Source of the DNA: Bacteroides sp. M10
Lineage (GTDB): Bacteria; Bacteroidota; Bacteroidia; Bacteroidales; Bacteroidaceae
Length of the DNA: 64,000 nt
Assembly (NCBI RefSeq): GCF_014334015.1
Contig: NZ_CP060488.1
Location: 3,492,501-3,556,500 of the forward strand
Reading direction: 5' to 3'
Shown: one piece after another, positions 52,819 through 61,761 of the stretch
How the letters are laid out: the number at the start of each line of letters is the position of its first letter
How positions within the stretch are numbered: the stretch's first letter is position 1
The notes under the pieces: generated by a model
The model's input: the letters and a program-made list of their open reading frames with translations, nothing else
The model's database searches: none
Told to the model about the DNA's origin: nothing
Made by a program: the position numbers and the translations under genes

Positions 52819-53472
52819 ATGTTGCGAAAACGAAGACACCGTTTATTGCATAAAAGCATGAGCATAACAATCACCTTTGGGGTGGTTGTTATGCTTCTTT
52901 TATTATCTTCCTGTGGTGGAAAGAAGAAAGCTATGGGCGAGGCTATCACAGAACGTGATTCTCTTCCGGTGATGACAACATTGGGAGTCACTACCCTTAT
53001 TTCCGATTCCGGAGTGACACGCTACAGGGTGAATACGGAAGAATGGTCGGTATACGATCGTAAGAAACCATCCTATTGGGCCTTTGAGAAAGGTGTATAT
53101 CTGGAACAGTTCGACTCTATCTTTCATATAGAAGCCAGTATTAAAGCAGATACTGCCTACTATTATGACAAAGAAAGGCTTTGGAAGCTGATAGGGAATG
53201 TAGATATACAGAACCGGAAAGGAGAGCGTTTTAATACGGAACTGCTGTACTGGAACGAAGCTACCCAAAAGGTGTATTCCGACAAGTTTATACGTATTCA
53301 ACAACCGGATCGAATTATTACAGGGCATGGATTCGACTCGAACCAGCAAATGACCATATATACCATCCATAATATCGAAGGTATTTTCTATGTGGATGAG
53401 GAAGCGGGTGGTCCGCCCCAACCGGAAACAAAAGCGCTGCCGGATTCAGTGCAAAAAGATTCAGCGAAATAG
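52819..53472 (+). CDS. lptC: LPS export ABC transporter periplasmic protein LptC
   Basis: A 217-residue bitopic protein that passes lipopolysaccharide from the LptBFG transporter toward LptA. The N-terminus has one hydrophobic span (ITFGVVVMLLLLSS, about residues 19-32) followed by CGG, which could be a lipobox. The periplasmic part shows the LptC/LptA beta-jellyroll repeats: WAFEKGVYLEQFDSIFHIEASIKADTAYYYDKERLWKLIGNVDIQNRKGERFNTELLYWNEATQKVYSDKFIRIQ (about residues 87-162), then GHGFDSNQQMTIYTIHNIEGIF. The family's usual length is about 190-210. It begins 4 bases after the TPR stop, and 51 bases separate it from the CNNM/CBS gene. Confidence 0.88.
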   Translation: MLRKRRHRLLHKSMSITITFGVVVMLLLLSSCGGKKKAMGEAITERDSLPVMTTLGVTTLISDSGVTRYRVNTEEWSVYDRKKPSYWAFEKGVYLEQFDSIFHIEASIKADTAYYYDKERLWKLIGNVDIQNRKGERFNTELLYWNEATQKVYSDKFIRIQQPDRIITGHGFDSNQQMTIYTIHNIEGIFYVDEEAGGPPQPETKALPDSVQKDSAK

Positions 53473-53523
53473 GCGAAGTACTCAATCGTACATCGTAAAT
53501 CGTCTAATCGTAAATCAGAACTT

Positions 53524-54780
53524 ATGAATATTTATATTTCTCTAATTATCACCATGGTCTTCTCCGCCTTCTTTTCAGGAATGGAGATCGCCTTTGTGTC
53601 GGTAGACAAACTGCGTTTTGAGATGGAACGCAAGGGGGGAATTACGTCCCGCATCCTTTCCATCTTCTTCAAGAACCCGAATGAATTTATCTCTACCATG
53701 TTGGTGGGGAATAACATTGCCCTGGTCATCTATGGTATCCTGATGGCACAGATTATCGGCGACAATCTGTTGGCAGGATTCATTGACAATCATTTTCTGA
53801 TGGTATTGGCGCAGACCGTTATTTCTACCCTTATTATTCTGGTGACCGGAGAGTTTCTGCCGAAAACAATCTTCAAAATCAATCCCAATCTGGTCTTGAA
53901 TGTTTTTGCCATTCCACTGATTATTTGTTATGTCATTCTATATCCTATATCCAAACTGGCTTCCGGTTTGTCTTGTTTGTTCCTCCGTGTCTTTGGAATG
54001 AAGATCAACAAGGATGCATCCGACAGAGCGTTTGGAAAAGTCGACCTGGACTACTTCGTGCAAAGCAGTATTGATAATGCCGAGAATGAGGAGGAACTGG
54101 ATACGGAAGTGAAAATCTTCCAGAACGCTTTGGATTTCTCGAACATAAAAATCCGCGACTGTATCGTTCCGCGTACTGAAGTGGTGGCTGTCGATCTGAC
54201 AACTTCACTGGACGAGTTGAAAAGCCGCTTCATCGAATCCGGAATCTCCAAGATCATTGTGTACGATGGAAATATCGACAACGTAGTGGGTTATATCCAT
54301 TCGTCGGAAATGTTTCGCGCTCCGAAAAACTGGCATGAGAATGTGAAGCAAGTGCCGATTGTGCCCGAAACCATGTCCGCCAATAAACTGATGAAACTCT
54401 TTATGCAGCAGAAGAAAACGATTGCTGTAGTGGTGGATGAATTTGGCGGTACGTCCGGCATTGTATCTCTGGAAGATCTGGTAGAAGAAATCTTTGGAGA
54501 TATAGAAGATGAGCACGATAATACTTCCTATATCAGCAAGCAGATTGATGAACGCGAGTATGTGTTGTCCGCCCGCTTGGAGATAGAAAAAGTCAATGAG
54601 ACGTTCGGACTTGATTTGCCCGAGTCGGACGATTATCTGACGGTAGGAGGGTTGATTCTGAACCAATATCAGAGTTTTCCGAAGCTGCATGAAGTGGTGC
54701 GGGTAGGACGTTATCAATTCAAGATAATTAAGGTCACAGCGACAAAAATAGAACTCGTGCGATTAAAAGTCTTGGAATAA
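53524..54780 (+). CDS. CNNM/CBS-domain membrane protein (hemolysin C/CorC family)
   Basis: A 418-residue inner-membrane protein of the CNNM/DUF21 type, related to magnesium and cobalt efflux proteins; in Bacteroidetes some are annotated as GldE. The N-terminal part has four membrane segments (IYISLIITMVFSAFFSGMEIAFVSV; FISTMLVGNNIALVIYGILMAQII; LMVLAQTVISTLIILVTGEFLPKTI; VLNVFAIPLIICYVILYPISKLASGL). Two CBS domains follow: RDCIVPRTEVVAVDLTTSLDELKSRFIESG and LFMQQKKTIAVVVDEFGGTSGIVSLEDLVEEIFGDIEDEHD. The C-terminal CorC_HlyC domain ends RVGRYQFKIIKVTATKIELVRLKV. Exact ion or role unknown. Same strand as the cluster, 119 bases before the PpiD-like gene. Confidence 0.92.
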   Translation: MNIYISLIITMVFSAFFSGMEIAFVSVDKLRFEMERKGGITSRILSIFFKNPNEFISTMLVGNNIALVIYGILMAQIIGDNLLAGFIDNHFLMVLAQTVISTLIILVTGEFLPKTIFKINPNLVLNVFAIPLIICYVILYPISKLASGLSCLFLRVFGMKINKDASDRAFGKVDLDYFVQSSIDNAENEEELDTEVKIFQNALDFSNIKIRDCIVPRTEVVAVDLTTSLDELKSRFIESGISKIIVYDGNIDNVVGYIHSSEMFRAPKNWHENVKQVPIVPETMSANKLMKLFMQQKKTIAVVVDEFGGTSGIVSLEDLVEEIFGDIEDEHDNTSYISKQIDEREYVLSARLEIEKVNETFGLDLPESDDYLTVGGLILNQYQSFPKLHEVVRVGRYQFKIIKVTATKIELVRLKVLE

Positions 54781-54899
54781 TGACGATAATCAAGAAATTT
54801 TTAGCCAATAAATAGATGCATATTAGCATTTTTTGTATCTTCGTGCGCTAAAACGACAAAAGAAAGAAATAATAATAAACATAAATCGTATTAATCAAA

Positions 54900-57041
54900 A
54901 TGGCAACGTTACAAAACATTAGGTCGAAAGGACCTCTATTGGTGATTGTTATCGGCTTGGCGCTGTTTGCTTTCATTGCGGGTGACGCATGGAAAGTGAT
55001 GCAGCCGCATCAGGCACATGACGTAGGTGAGGTGAACGGAGACGCTCTTTCCGCTCAAGAGTATCAGAATTTGGTAGAAGAATATACCGAAGTGGTGAAA
55101 CTCATGCGTGGAGTGAACGCCTTGAATGACGAACAAACCAATCAGGTGCGCGATGAAGTATGGCGTTCCTACGTAAACAATAAACTGATTGAAAAAGAAG
55201 CAAAAGCACTGGGACTGACTGTTTCTGCTGCTGAAATTCAGGACATCCTGAAAGCTGGTGTTCATCCTTTGTTGAGACAAACTCCTTTCCAGAATCCGCA
55301 AACAGGTGCTTTTGACAAGGATATGTTGAACAAATTTCTCGTGGAATATGCCAAAATGAGCGAATCACAAATGCCGGCACAGTATGCTGAACAATACAAC
55401 AACATGTATAAATACTGGACATTCATTCAGAAAACTTTGATTGAAAGCCGTCTGGCAGAGAAATACCAGGCATTGGTGTCTAAAGCTCTTCTTTCTAATC
55501 CGGTGGAAGCACAGGATGCTTTCGACGCAAGAGTAAACCAGTACAATGTGTTGATGGCTGGTATTCCTTACTCTTCTGTGGTAGATTCTACAATTGTAGT
55601 GAAAGAATCGGAACTGAAAGATTTGTATAACAAGAAGAAAGAACAATTCAAGCAATATCAGGAAACTCGTGACGTCAAATATATTGATGTACAGGTGACT
55701 GCAAGTGCTGAAGATAGAGCAGCTATCCAGAAAGAAGTAGACGAAGCTACTGCACAGTTGGCTACTACTACGGATGATTATACTTCTTTTATCCGTTCGG
55801 TTGGCTCGGAAGCTCCTTATGTAGACTTGTTCTATAACAAGACAGCTTTCCCGTCAGACGTAGTTGCACGTTTGGACTCTGCTTCTGTTGGTACTGTTTA
55901 TGGTCCTTACTATAACGGAGCCGACAATACAATCAACTCTTTCAAAGTAGTTGCTAAAGCTGCTGCTGCCGACTCTGTGGAATTCCGTCAGATCCAGGTA
56001 TACGCAGAAGATGCAGTGAAGACAAAGACATTGGCTGACAGTATTTACAACGCTATCAAAGGCGGTGCTAAATTTGCAGATCTTGCAAAGAAATACGGCC
56101 AGACTGGTGATGCTAACTGGCTGACTTCTGCACAGTACGAAGGTGCACAGATAGATGGTGACAACCTGAAATTCATCTCTGCTATCAACAATACAGGTGT
56201 GAACGAACTGGTGAACTTGCCGATGGGACAAGCAAATGTAATCCTTCAGGTGACTAACAAGAAATCTGTGAAAGATAAATATAAAGTAGCTGTTATCAAG
56301 CGTGAAGTAGAGTTCAGCAAAGAAACTTACAACCGTGCTTATAATGATTTCAGTCAGTTTATCGCAGCTAACCCTAGTGTAGAAAAAATGGTAGCTAACG
56401 CTGAAGAAGCTGGTTACAGATTGCTCGACAGAATGGACTTGAGCAGCTCTGAACATAACATCGGTGGCGTGAGAGGTACAAAAGAGGCTTTGAGATGGAC
56501 ATTTGATAAAGCGAAACCGGGTGATGTTTCCGGCTTGTACGAATGTGGCGAAAGCGATCACCTGATGGTGGTAGGTCTGGTAAGCATTAAACCGGAAGGA
56601 TACCGTCCGTTGAAAGCAGTACAGGATCAGTTGAGAGCTGAAATCGTGAAAGACAAGAAAGCTGAAAAGATCATGGCTGACATGAAAGCTGCCAATGCAA
56701 CTTCATTCAACCAATACAAAGATATGGCTAATGCAGTCAGCGACTCTTTGAAGATGGTTACTTTTGCAGCTCCTGCTTATATATCGGCATTGCGTAGCAG
56801 CGAACCGTTGGTAGGTGCTTATGCTTCTGTTGCTGCAGAAAATCAGTTGAGTGCTCCTATTAAAGGTAATGCCGGAGTATTTGTATTGCAAGTATACGGT
56901 AAAGACAAGTTGAACGAAACATTCGACGCGAAAGCTGAAGAAGCTACGCTGACTAATATGCACGCACGTTTTGCCAGCCGTCTGATGAATGACTTGTATC
57001 TGAAAGCAAACGTAAAAGATACCCGCTTCCTGTTCTTCTAA
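54900..57041 (+). CDS. PpiD/SurA-like peptidyl-prolyl isomerase, membrane-anchored
   Basis: A 713-residue periplasmic foldase. An N-terminal anchor (PLLVIVIGLALFAFIAGDAW, about residues 11-30) is followed by a SurA/PpiD chaperone domain with EVNGDALSAQEYQNLVEEYTEVVKLM and VWRSYVNNKLIEKEAKALGLTVSAAEIQDILKAGVHPLL. The rotamase domain lies near residues 340-470 (VEFRQIQVYAEDAVKTKTLADSIYNAIKGGAKFADLAKKYGQTGDANWL). The C-terminal part is helical and chaperone-like. It helps fold exported proteins, in line with the nearby outer-membrane and LPS genes. The start sits 119 bases after the previous stop. A repeat-derived terminator follows. Confidence 0.92.
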   Translation: MATLQNIRSKGPLLVIVIGLALFAFIAGDAWKVMQPHQAHDVGEVNGDALSAQEYQNLVEEYTEVVKLMRGVNALNDEQTNQVRDEVWRSYVNNKLIEKEAKALGLTVSAAEIQDILKAGVHPLLRQTPFQNPQTGAFDKDMLNKFLVEYAKMSESQMPAQYAEQYNNMYKYWTFIQKTLIESRLAEKYQALVSKALLSNPVEAQDAFDARVNQYNVLMAGIPYSSVVDSTIVVKESELKDLYNKKKEQFKQYQETRDVKYIDVQVTASAEDRAAIQKEVDEATAQLATTTDDYTSFIRSVGSEAPYVDLFYNKTAFPSDVVARLDSASVGTVYGPYYNGADNTINSFKVVAKAAAADSVEFRQIQVYAEDAVKTKTLADSIYNAIKGGAKFADLAKKYGQTGDANWLTSAQYEGAQIDGDNLKFISAINNTGVNELVNLPMGQANVILQVTNKKSVKDKYKVAVIKREVEFSKETYNRAYNDFSQFIAANPSVEKMVANAEEAGYRLLDRMDLSSSEHNIGGVRGTKEALRWTFDKAKPGDVSGLYECGESDHLMVVGLVSIKPEGYRPLKAVQDQLRAEIVKDKKAEKIMADMKAANATSFNQYKDMANAVSDSLKMVTFAAPAYISALRSSEPLVGAYASVAAENQLSAPIKGNAGVFVLQVYGKDKLNETFDAKAEEATLTNMHARFASRLMNDLYLKANVKDTRFLFF

Positions 57042-57065
57042 AGAAGTAATAGGAAATAGATATTC

Positions 57066-57144
57066 AGGCACGGATTACACGGATTTACGCGGTTTAAACT
57101 TATGAGAGAACCGCGAAATCCGTGTAATCCGTGCCTTTTTTATT
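57066..57144 (+). terminator. Repeat-derived terminator after the PpiD-like gene
   Basis: The left arm (57066-57094, starting AGGCACGGATTACACGG) pairs with the right arm (57109-57136, ending GTGTAATCCGTGCCT) with only one extra A in the left arm. It is followed by TTTTTATT, a proper terminator. The arms are akin to those of the inverted repeat at 46014-46100. Confidence 0.88.
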
Positions 57145-57251
57145 GTATTTTTTCGTTTATGATCTTTGTAATCAGATTGAATTTTCATATCTTGCCAGTC
57201 TTTATCAATAGGCTTTGCGAAATACTTCATTAACTAATACGAATCTATATT

Positions 57252-60200
57252 ATGACTAAACAACTAGCCCAGTATTCAGTTCCCGCTGAAAATTCACGTG
57301 TTATTCGCGTATTCCTTTCGTCAACGTTCAGAGACATGGAGATGGAACGTTCTGCATTAGTCAAACTCTTTAAGGGTTTGCAAGTGAAAGCTGCCAGCCG
57401 TGGTGCTACCATTTCATTGGTCGACCTGCGTTGGGGAATCACAGAAGAAGATGCGAAAAGCGGCAAGGTTGTTGAAATATGCCTGAAAGAAATAGTTAAC
57501 TCCCGGCCTTTCTTCATTGGTATGGTAGGCGACCGCTATGGATGGTGTCCCAATTATGAGGACTTGTCTCAAACCTTCAATGACAGTTTGGAATATCGTT
57601 GGATAGAAGATGACTTGAATCACCATTTGAGTGTGACGGAAATTGAAATGCAGTTTGGTGTACTGCGCAATCCTAATCCGTTACATGCCTATTTTTATAT
57701 AAAACAGTCGGCTGATAATGATCTGTCTTGCCCTAAAGAGGAGTCTCTTAAACTGAAACGTCTTAAAGAAAGTATTTTGCAGCAGGATCGTTATCCTGTG
57801 CAAGAGTATGATTCGCCCGAGCAGCTATGTAAATTTGTAGAATTTGCTTTCACAGAATTGCTCGAACAAGAGTTTCCGGATGTATTGACCGTTGAAGATA
57901 ATCAAGCATTGCAAGAACAACTGACACGCAATGAACTCTTATTCAATTATCACTCAATACCAGAAGCAGATCAGGTGTTTGCTGATTTTTTGGCGGCGGA
58001 TGAGCAGCGGTGTTTGGTGGTAACGGGCGATTGTGGTCTTGGCAAGAGCGCTTTATTGGCTCATTGGAGCGATTTGGTGAACAATGATATGCCGATGATT
58101 CCCGTCTATCACCGCTTGGATAGTACTACATTGTCTTCTTATCCGGAAACGTTGGCGAGAATGTTAGCTTCAAAATGCCAGAACGCACTCAAGCATCAAT
58201 CTTTAGGTGAAGAAAATTTGTTTGCGGCTGAAGTTTCAAAAGAACTGGACTCGACCCAAAGCACTGCCAAATCCATCATGGACATCGTGAAAAATTCGGT
58301 TTTGATGGGGGATGCTGGCTTAAACACTTTTTCTGGGAACACACTTCGAAACCTCAAGGAGATTGAAGAGGATTTGAATTCTATCCAAAAGTTCAGTCAG
58401 TTGTGGAGTGCGCTGCGTGCATCAAGATATCCTATCATTCTATTGATTGATGACATCAGTTATCTGAATCCGACTGAAGCATCCCTGTTTTCTTTATTTG
58501 CATCTATTCCCCCGAACGTAAAAGTCGTGTTGAGCTTTTCTGCGTCATCCACTGCCTACCTGCCCTTTGTTCAGAATGGCTACGTTCATTTCCGGTTGAA
58601 TGGTTTTTCACAAGCGGATGCCAAGTTGTTCTCAAAGCAATATTTGTCTACTTACTCCAAGGCCTTGTCCGCACAGCAGGAAGATATTCTTGCTTCGTGG
58701 GTGCTGGCCAAACAACCGCGCTGCCTGAGTGTATTGCTCAACGAGTTGGTTTCGTTCGGTCAGTATGATGCTCTCAATGAATATATGAGTGGATATTGTC
58801 GGCTCAATGAGATTGAGCTATTCTACGACAGTGTGCTTCGGCGTTTGTCGGCTGATTACGGTTTCGAGGAGATTGGAAGAACGCTTCTGATGCTTTCACT
58901 TACTTTAGAGGGATTTACCGAAGATGAAGTAAAGAGCATGGCAGACATTAATCAGATACTTTGGTCACAGTTGAGAGTGGAAATGAGTAGCTGGCTTACC
59001 AACAAAGGAGGGCGATATTGCATTTGTGACACACAAATGGTAGAGGCAATTGAACGCTATTTTGCTCAAGATGATGAATGTATAGAGGATAGACGGTATG
59101 AAATTATTTCCGCTCTGCTGGATGAGGAAGATATTCTTTCCCATCCGTTGACTTTTGCCGATTATAACTATCGCATGAAACAGTTTTGCTATCATGATTC
59201 GTATCGCTATAAAGTGGAGATTACCTATCAATGCTATAAGATGCAAGAATGGGATTTATTGAAGGATTGGATTTGTGATGTGGAGATTTTCGAGATTCTG
59301 TACCGCACGAATCGTTCTCTGTTGGAAGATAGCTGGAAGGCAATCATAAATGACAATCCTGGCGTTACGCCTGAAGTCTATGCCGAATTGGACTTTGATG
59401 AGATTGATTCTTTTTTAATTCCTGTCATTGCTAATGATATGGCTACTTTCTTGAGTAGTTCTTTTCACCTGACGAAGGCAGCGGCTGCTGTGAGTGAGAA
59501 GAGTATGGAAGGTGCTGCCATCCCACCAATTGCCAGGTCGGTATTGAAGATGAATGAGGGATGTCGGTATGCCCGTAATGAAGAATACGAAACGGCATGC
59601 GACTGTTTCCTGAAAGCATTGGTGATGCAGGAAAACATTATACCGACTCCGGAACTGGAGATCGCCAATACTTGTCGGAATCTAGGGCTGGCATATTACT
59701 ATAATGAGCAATACAATGAAGCGGTGATTTATTTGAATAGAGCGCTTCATTATTATGCGGCTTCTGCTGACGAGAAGAGTCAGGCAGAAGTTATTGAGCT
59801 TTCTGAATTCTTGGCTTATTGCGATTATTATAGGGATGAGGAAGAAAGTGCCGCCAAGAAATTCCAAAAAGTGGCTGAAATGCACGAGTCTTTGAATGGT
59901 AGATTGTCAAGTGGAGTGGCTAAATGTTTGCGTATGCAGGGGAAATGTCTTTATTATATTAAGCGATATGATGAAGCGTGGAACTTGATGAATGAGGCGT
60001 TAGGTATTGCTATACAGATAGATAATAGAAAACAAATCGTGGCTTGTCACAAACAGTTGTATTATCTATGCAAAGAATTCAAACGAACGATGAATGAACG
60101 TGGCGATGAGCAGGCTTCTACTTTATTCTTCCGTGAGTCTCTTCTGCATGAAATGTTTTTCAGCGAAAAGCCGCGTCTGGCGGAATTGACTGTCCGTTAC

Positions 60201-60605
60201 GAGGCATTGAGATGTGATATTATGCGACAATATTACGAGAATAAGGAATATGGGAACGTAATTCGTATTGCAACGACTTTAGATATTCACGAGGATATTG
60301 ATCCTGATGTTTCTAGTGAGGTCTGTTACTACGAAGCGCAAGCTTATGCAAAAATGGAAAACTATCCAATGGCGAAAGATGCTTTCTTCAGAGAGTTTGA
60401 ACTGCGAAAGAAGTACTTGGGATGGGAGGACGATCATACGATTCTGGCTTGTCAAAATCTAGGGGTTTTACATAGCTTTTGTAATGAACGGGAAGATGCG
60501 TTGGCCTGTTTTCGTGAGGCATACGATCACGAAGTGAAAAAGAATGGTAGTGACTCGGAAATGGCGAAAAAGCTGCTTCAATATATAGATGTAGTTCGTT
60601 CATAA
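57252..60605 (+). CDS. DUF4062-NTPase-TPR (STAND) protein
   Basis: A 1117-residue cytoplasmic protein with three parts. Residues about 15-125 are DUF4062, a TIR/flavodoxin-like fold: IRVFLSSTFRDMEMERSALVK, ATISLVDLRWGITEEDAKSGKVVEICLKEI, FFIGMVGDRYGWCP. Residues about 245-600 are a P-loop NTPase of the STAND/NACHT type: LVVTGDCGLGKSALLAHWSD (Walker A about 258-266) and YPIILLIDDISYLNP (Walker B about 394-402). The region 770-1110 holds TPR units (EYETACDCFLKALVMQENIIPTPELEIANTCRNLGLAYYYNEQYNEAVIYLNRALHYYA). This is the order of nephrocystin-3-like proteins and of bacterial NLR-like sensors. It stands alone between housekeeping genes and has no signal peptide. Defence is an inference, not shown. 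Confidence 0.88.
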   Translation: MTKQLAQYSVPAENSRVIRVFLSSTFRDMEMERSALVKLFKGLQVKAASRGATISLVDLRWGITEEDAKSGKVVEICLKEIVNSRPFFIGMVGDRYGWCPNYEDLSQTFNDSLEYRWIEDDLNHHLSVTEIEMQFGVLRNPNPLHAYFYIKQSADNDLSCPKEESLKLKRLKESILQQDRYPVQEYDSPEQLCKFVEFAFTELLEQEFPDVLTVEDNQALQEQLTRNELLFNYHSIPEADQVFADFLAADEQRCLVVTGDCGLGKSALLAHWSDLVNNDMPMIPVYHRLDSTTLSSYPETLARMLASKCQNALKHQSLGEENLFAAEVSKELDSTQSTAKSIMDIVKNSVLMGDAGLNTFSGNTLRNLKEIEEDLNSIQKFSQLWSALRASRYPIILLIDDISYLNPTEASLFSLFASIPPNVKVVLSFSASSTAYLPFVQNGYVHFRLNGFSQADAKLFSKQYLSTYSKALSAQQEDILASWVLAKQPRCLSVLLNELVSFGQYDALNEYMSGYCRLNEIELFYDSVLRRLSADYGFEEIGRTLLMLSLTLEGFTEDEVKSMADINQILWSQLRVEMSSWLTNKGGRYCICDTQMVEAIERYFAQDDECIEDRRYEIISALLDEEDILSHPLTFADYNYRMKQFCYHDSYRYKVEITYQCYKMQEWDLLKDWICDVEIFEILYRTNRSLLEDSWKAIINDNPGVTPEVYAELDFDEIDSFLIPVIANDMATFLSSSFHLTKAAAAVSEKSMEGAAIPPIARSVLKMNEGCRYARNEEYETACDCFLKALVMQENIIPTPELEIANTCRNLGLAYYYNEQYNEAVIYLNRALHYYAASADEKSQAEVIELSEFLAYCDYYRDEEESAAKKFQKVAEMHESLNGRLSSGVAKCLRMQGKCLYYIKRYDEAWNLMNEALGIAIQIDNRKQIVACHKQLYYLCKEFKRTMNERGDEQASTLFFRESLLHEMFFSEKPRLAELTVRYEALRCDIMRQYYENKEYGNVIRIATTLDIHEDIDPDVSSEVCYYEAQAYAKMENYPMAKDAFFREFELRKKYLGWEDDHTILACQNLGVLHSFCNEREDALACFREAYDHEVKKNGSDSEMAKKLLQYIDVVRS

Positions 60606-60672
60606 CTTGGGTATACTTTCCTTTTTTGTTAACTTTTGCATTCTCGCTGTACGGAAATCGACTTAATTTCCT

Positions 60673-60680
60673 TACATTTG
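60673..60680 (+). promoter_or_regulatory. -7 element for rlmN
   Basis: TACATTTG fits TAnnTTTG and lies 28 bases before the rlmN start at 60709. The -33 box is not clear. Confidence 0.5.
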
Positions 60681-60708
60681 CAAATATAATCGATCAACAG
60701 AAAGAAGA

Positions 60709-61743
60709 ATGTCTAAATATCCCCTTTTAGGAATGACCCTTGTGGAGCTTCAATCATTGGCAAAAAGACTGGGTATGCCCAACTTTGCTGCCAAACAGAT
60801 TGCATCCTGGCTTTACGAAAAGAAAGTAGCCTCGATTGATGAAATGACTAATCTGTCATTGAAACACCGGGAGTTGCTCAAGCAGAACTATGAGGTGGGA
60901 GCAGTTGCTCCGGTAGATGAAATGCGCTCTGTAGATGGCACGGTGAAGTATCTTTATAAAGTGGGTGAGAATCATTTTGTAGAGTCGGTTTATATTCCGG
61001 ATGACGACCGGGCAACGTTGTGCGTGTCTTCACAAGTAGGTTGCAAGATGAACTGTAAGTTCTGCATGACGGGTAAACAAGGCTATACCGCCAACCTGAC
61101 CGCCAGTCAGATCATCAACCAGATTCATTCGCTGCCGGAACGCGACAAACTGACCAATGTCGTGATGATGGGAATGGGTGAACCGCTTGATAATTTGGAT
61201 GAGGTGCTGAAAGCATTGGAACTACTGACCGCTAACTACGGCTATGCCTGGAGCCCGAAGCGTATCACGCTCTCTACAGTCGGACTACGGAAAGGATTGC
61301 AGCGTTTTATCGAAGAAAATGATTGCCATCTCGCCATCAGTCTTCACTCTCCGTTGACAGCTCAACGCTCCGAATTGATGCCGGCAGAAAGAGCATATTC
61401 GATCACCGAGATGGTGGAACTGTTAAAAAACTATGATTTTAGCAAACAACGTCGACTTTCATTTGAATATATTGTTTTTAAAGGGCTTAATGATTCGCAG
61501 GTCTATGCCAAAGAGTTACTGAAGCTTCTTCGCGGACTGGATTGCAGAGTGAATCTGATTCGTTTTCATGCCATACCGGGGGTAGACCTCGAAGGAGCGG
61601 ATATGGATACGATGACCCGTTTTCGTGATTATCTGACGTCACACGGGCTTTTCACCACCATCCGTTCTTCAAGAGGAGAAGATATTTTTGCAGCTTGTGG
61701 TATGTTGTCGACAGCGAAACAGGAAGAAAAGATTGAGAGTTAA
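60709..61743 (+). CDS. rlmN: Dual-specificity RNA methyltransferase RlmN
   Basis: A radical SAM enzyme that methylates A2503 of 23S rRNA and A37 of some tRNAs. 344 residues, the family norm. The cluster motif is CKMNCKFCMTGKQGY (three Cys near residues 112-119), followed by VVMMGMGEPLDNLDEVLKALELL, ITLSTVGLRKGLQRF and LAISLHSPLTAQRSELMPAERAYSI. The C-terminal FTTIRSSRGEDIFAACGML holds the second catalytic Cys that carries the methyl group. The order and all key cysteines are present. It heads a run of same-strand genes with 18 bases to the DUF4837 gene. Confidence 0.98.
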   Translation: MSKYPLLGMTLVELQSLAKRLGMPNFAAKQIASWLYEKKVASIDEMTNLSLKHRELLKQNYEVGAVAPVDEMRSVDGTVKYLYKVGENHFVESVYIPDDDRATLCVSSQVGCKMNCKFCMTGKQGYTANLTASQIINQIHSLPERDKLTNVVMMGMGEPLDNLDEVLKALELLTANYGYAWSPKRITLSTVGLRKGLQRFIEENDCHLAISLHSPLTAQRSELMPAERAYSITEMVELLKNYDFSKQRRLSFEYIVFKGLNDSQVYAKELLKLLRGLDCRVNLIRFHAIPGVDLEGADMDTMTRFRDYLTSHGLFTTIRSSRGEDIFAACGMLSTAKQEEKIES

Positions 61744-61761
61744 TATATAAAACCGAACATC

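Noticed and set aside
53474..53523. Short ATCGTAAATC-like repeats between lptC and the CNNM gene
   Set aside because: Only two or three imperfect copies in 50 bases, with no clear structure.
55854..56561. A 235-codon frame on the minus strand
   Set aside because: It is opposite the PpiD-like gene and has no start signal or domain of its own.
46014..57136. Insertion sequence ends
   Set aside because: The inverted repeats at 46014 and 57066 are each small hairpins with no transposase between the arms, and the genes between them are normal core genes.
57252..60605. A eukaryote-derived nephrocystin gene
   Set aside because: DUF4062-STAND-TPR proteins are spread among bacteria, and the codon use shows nothing foreign of that kind.
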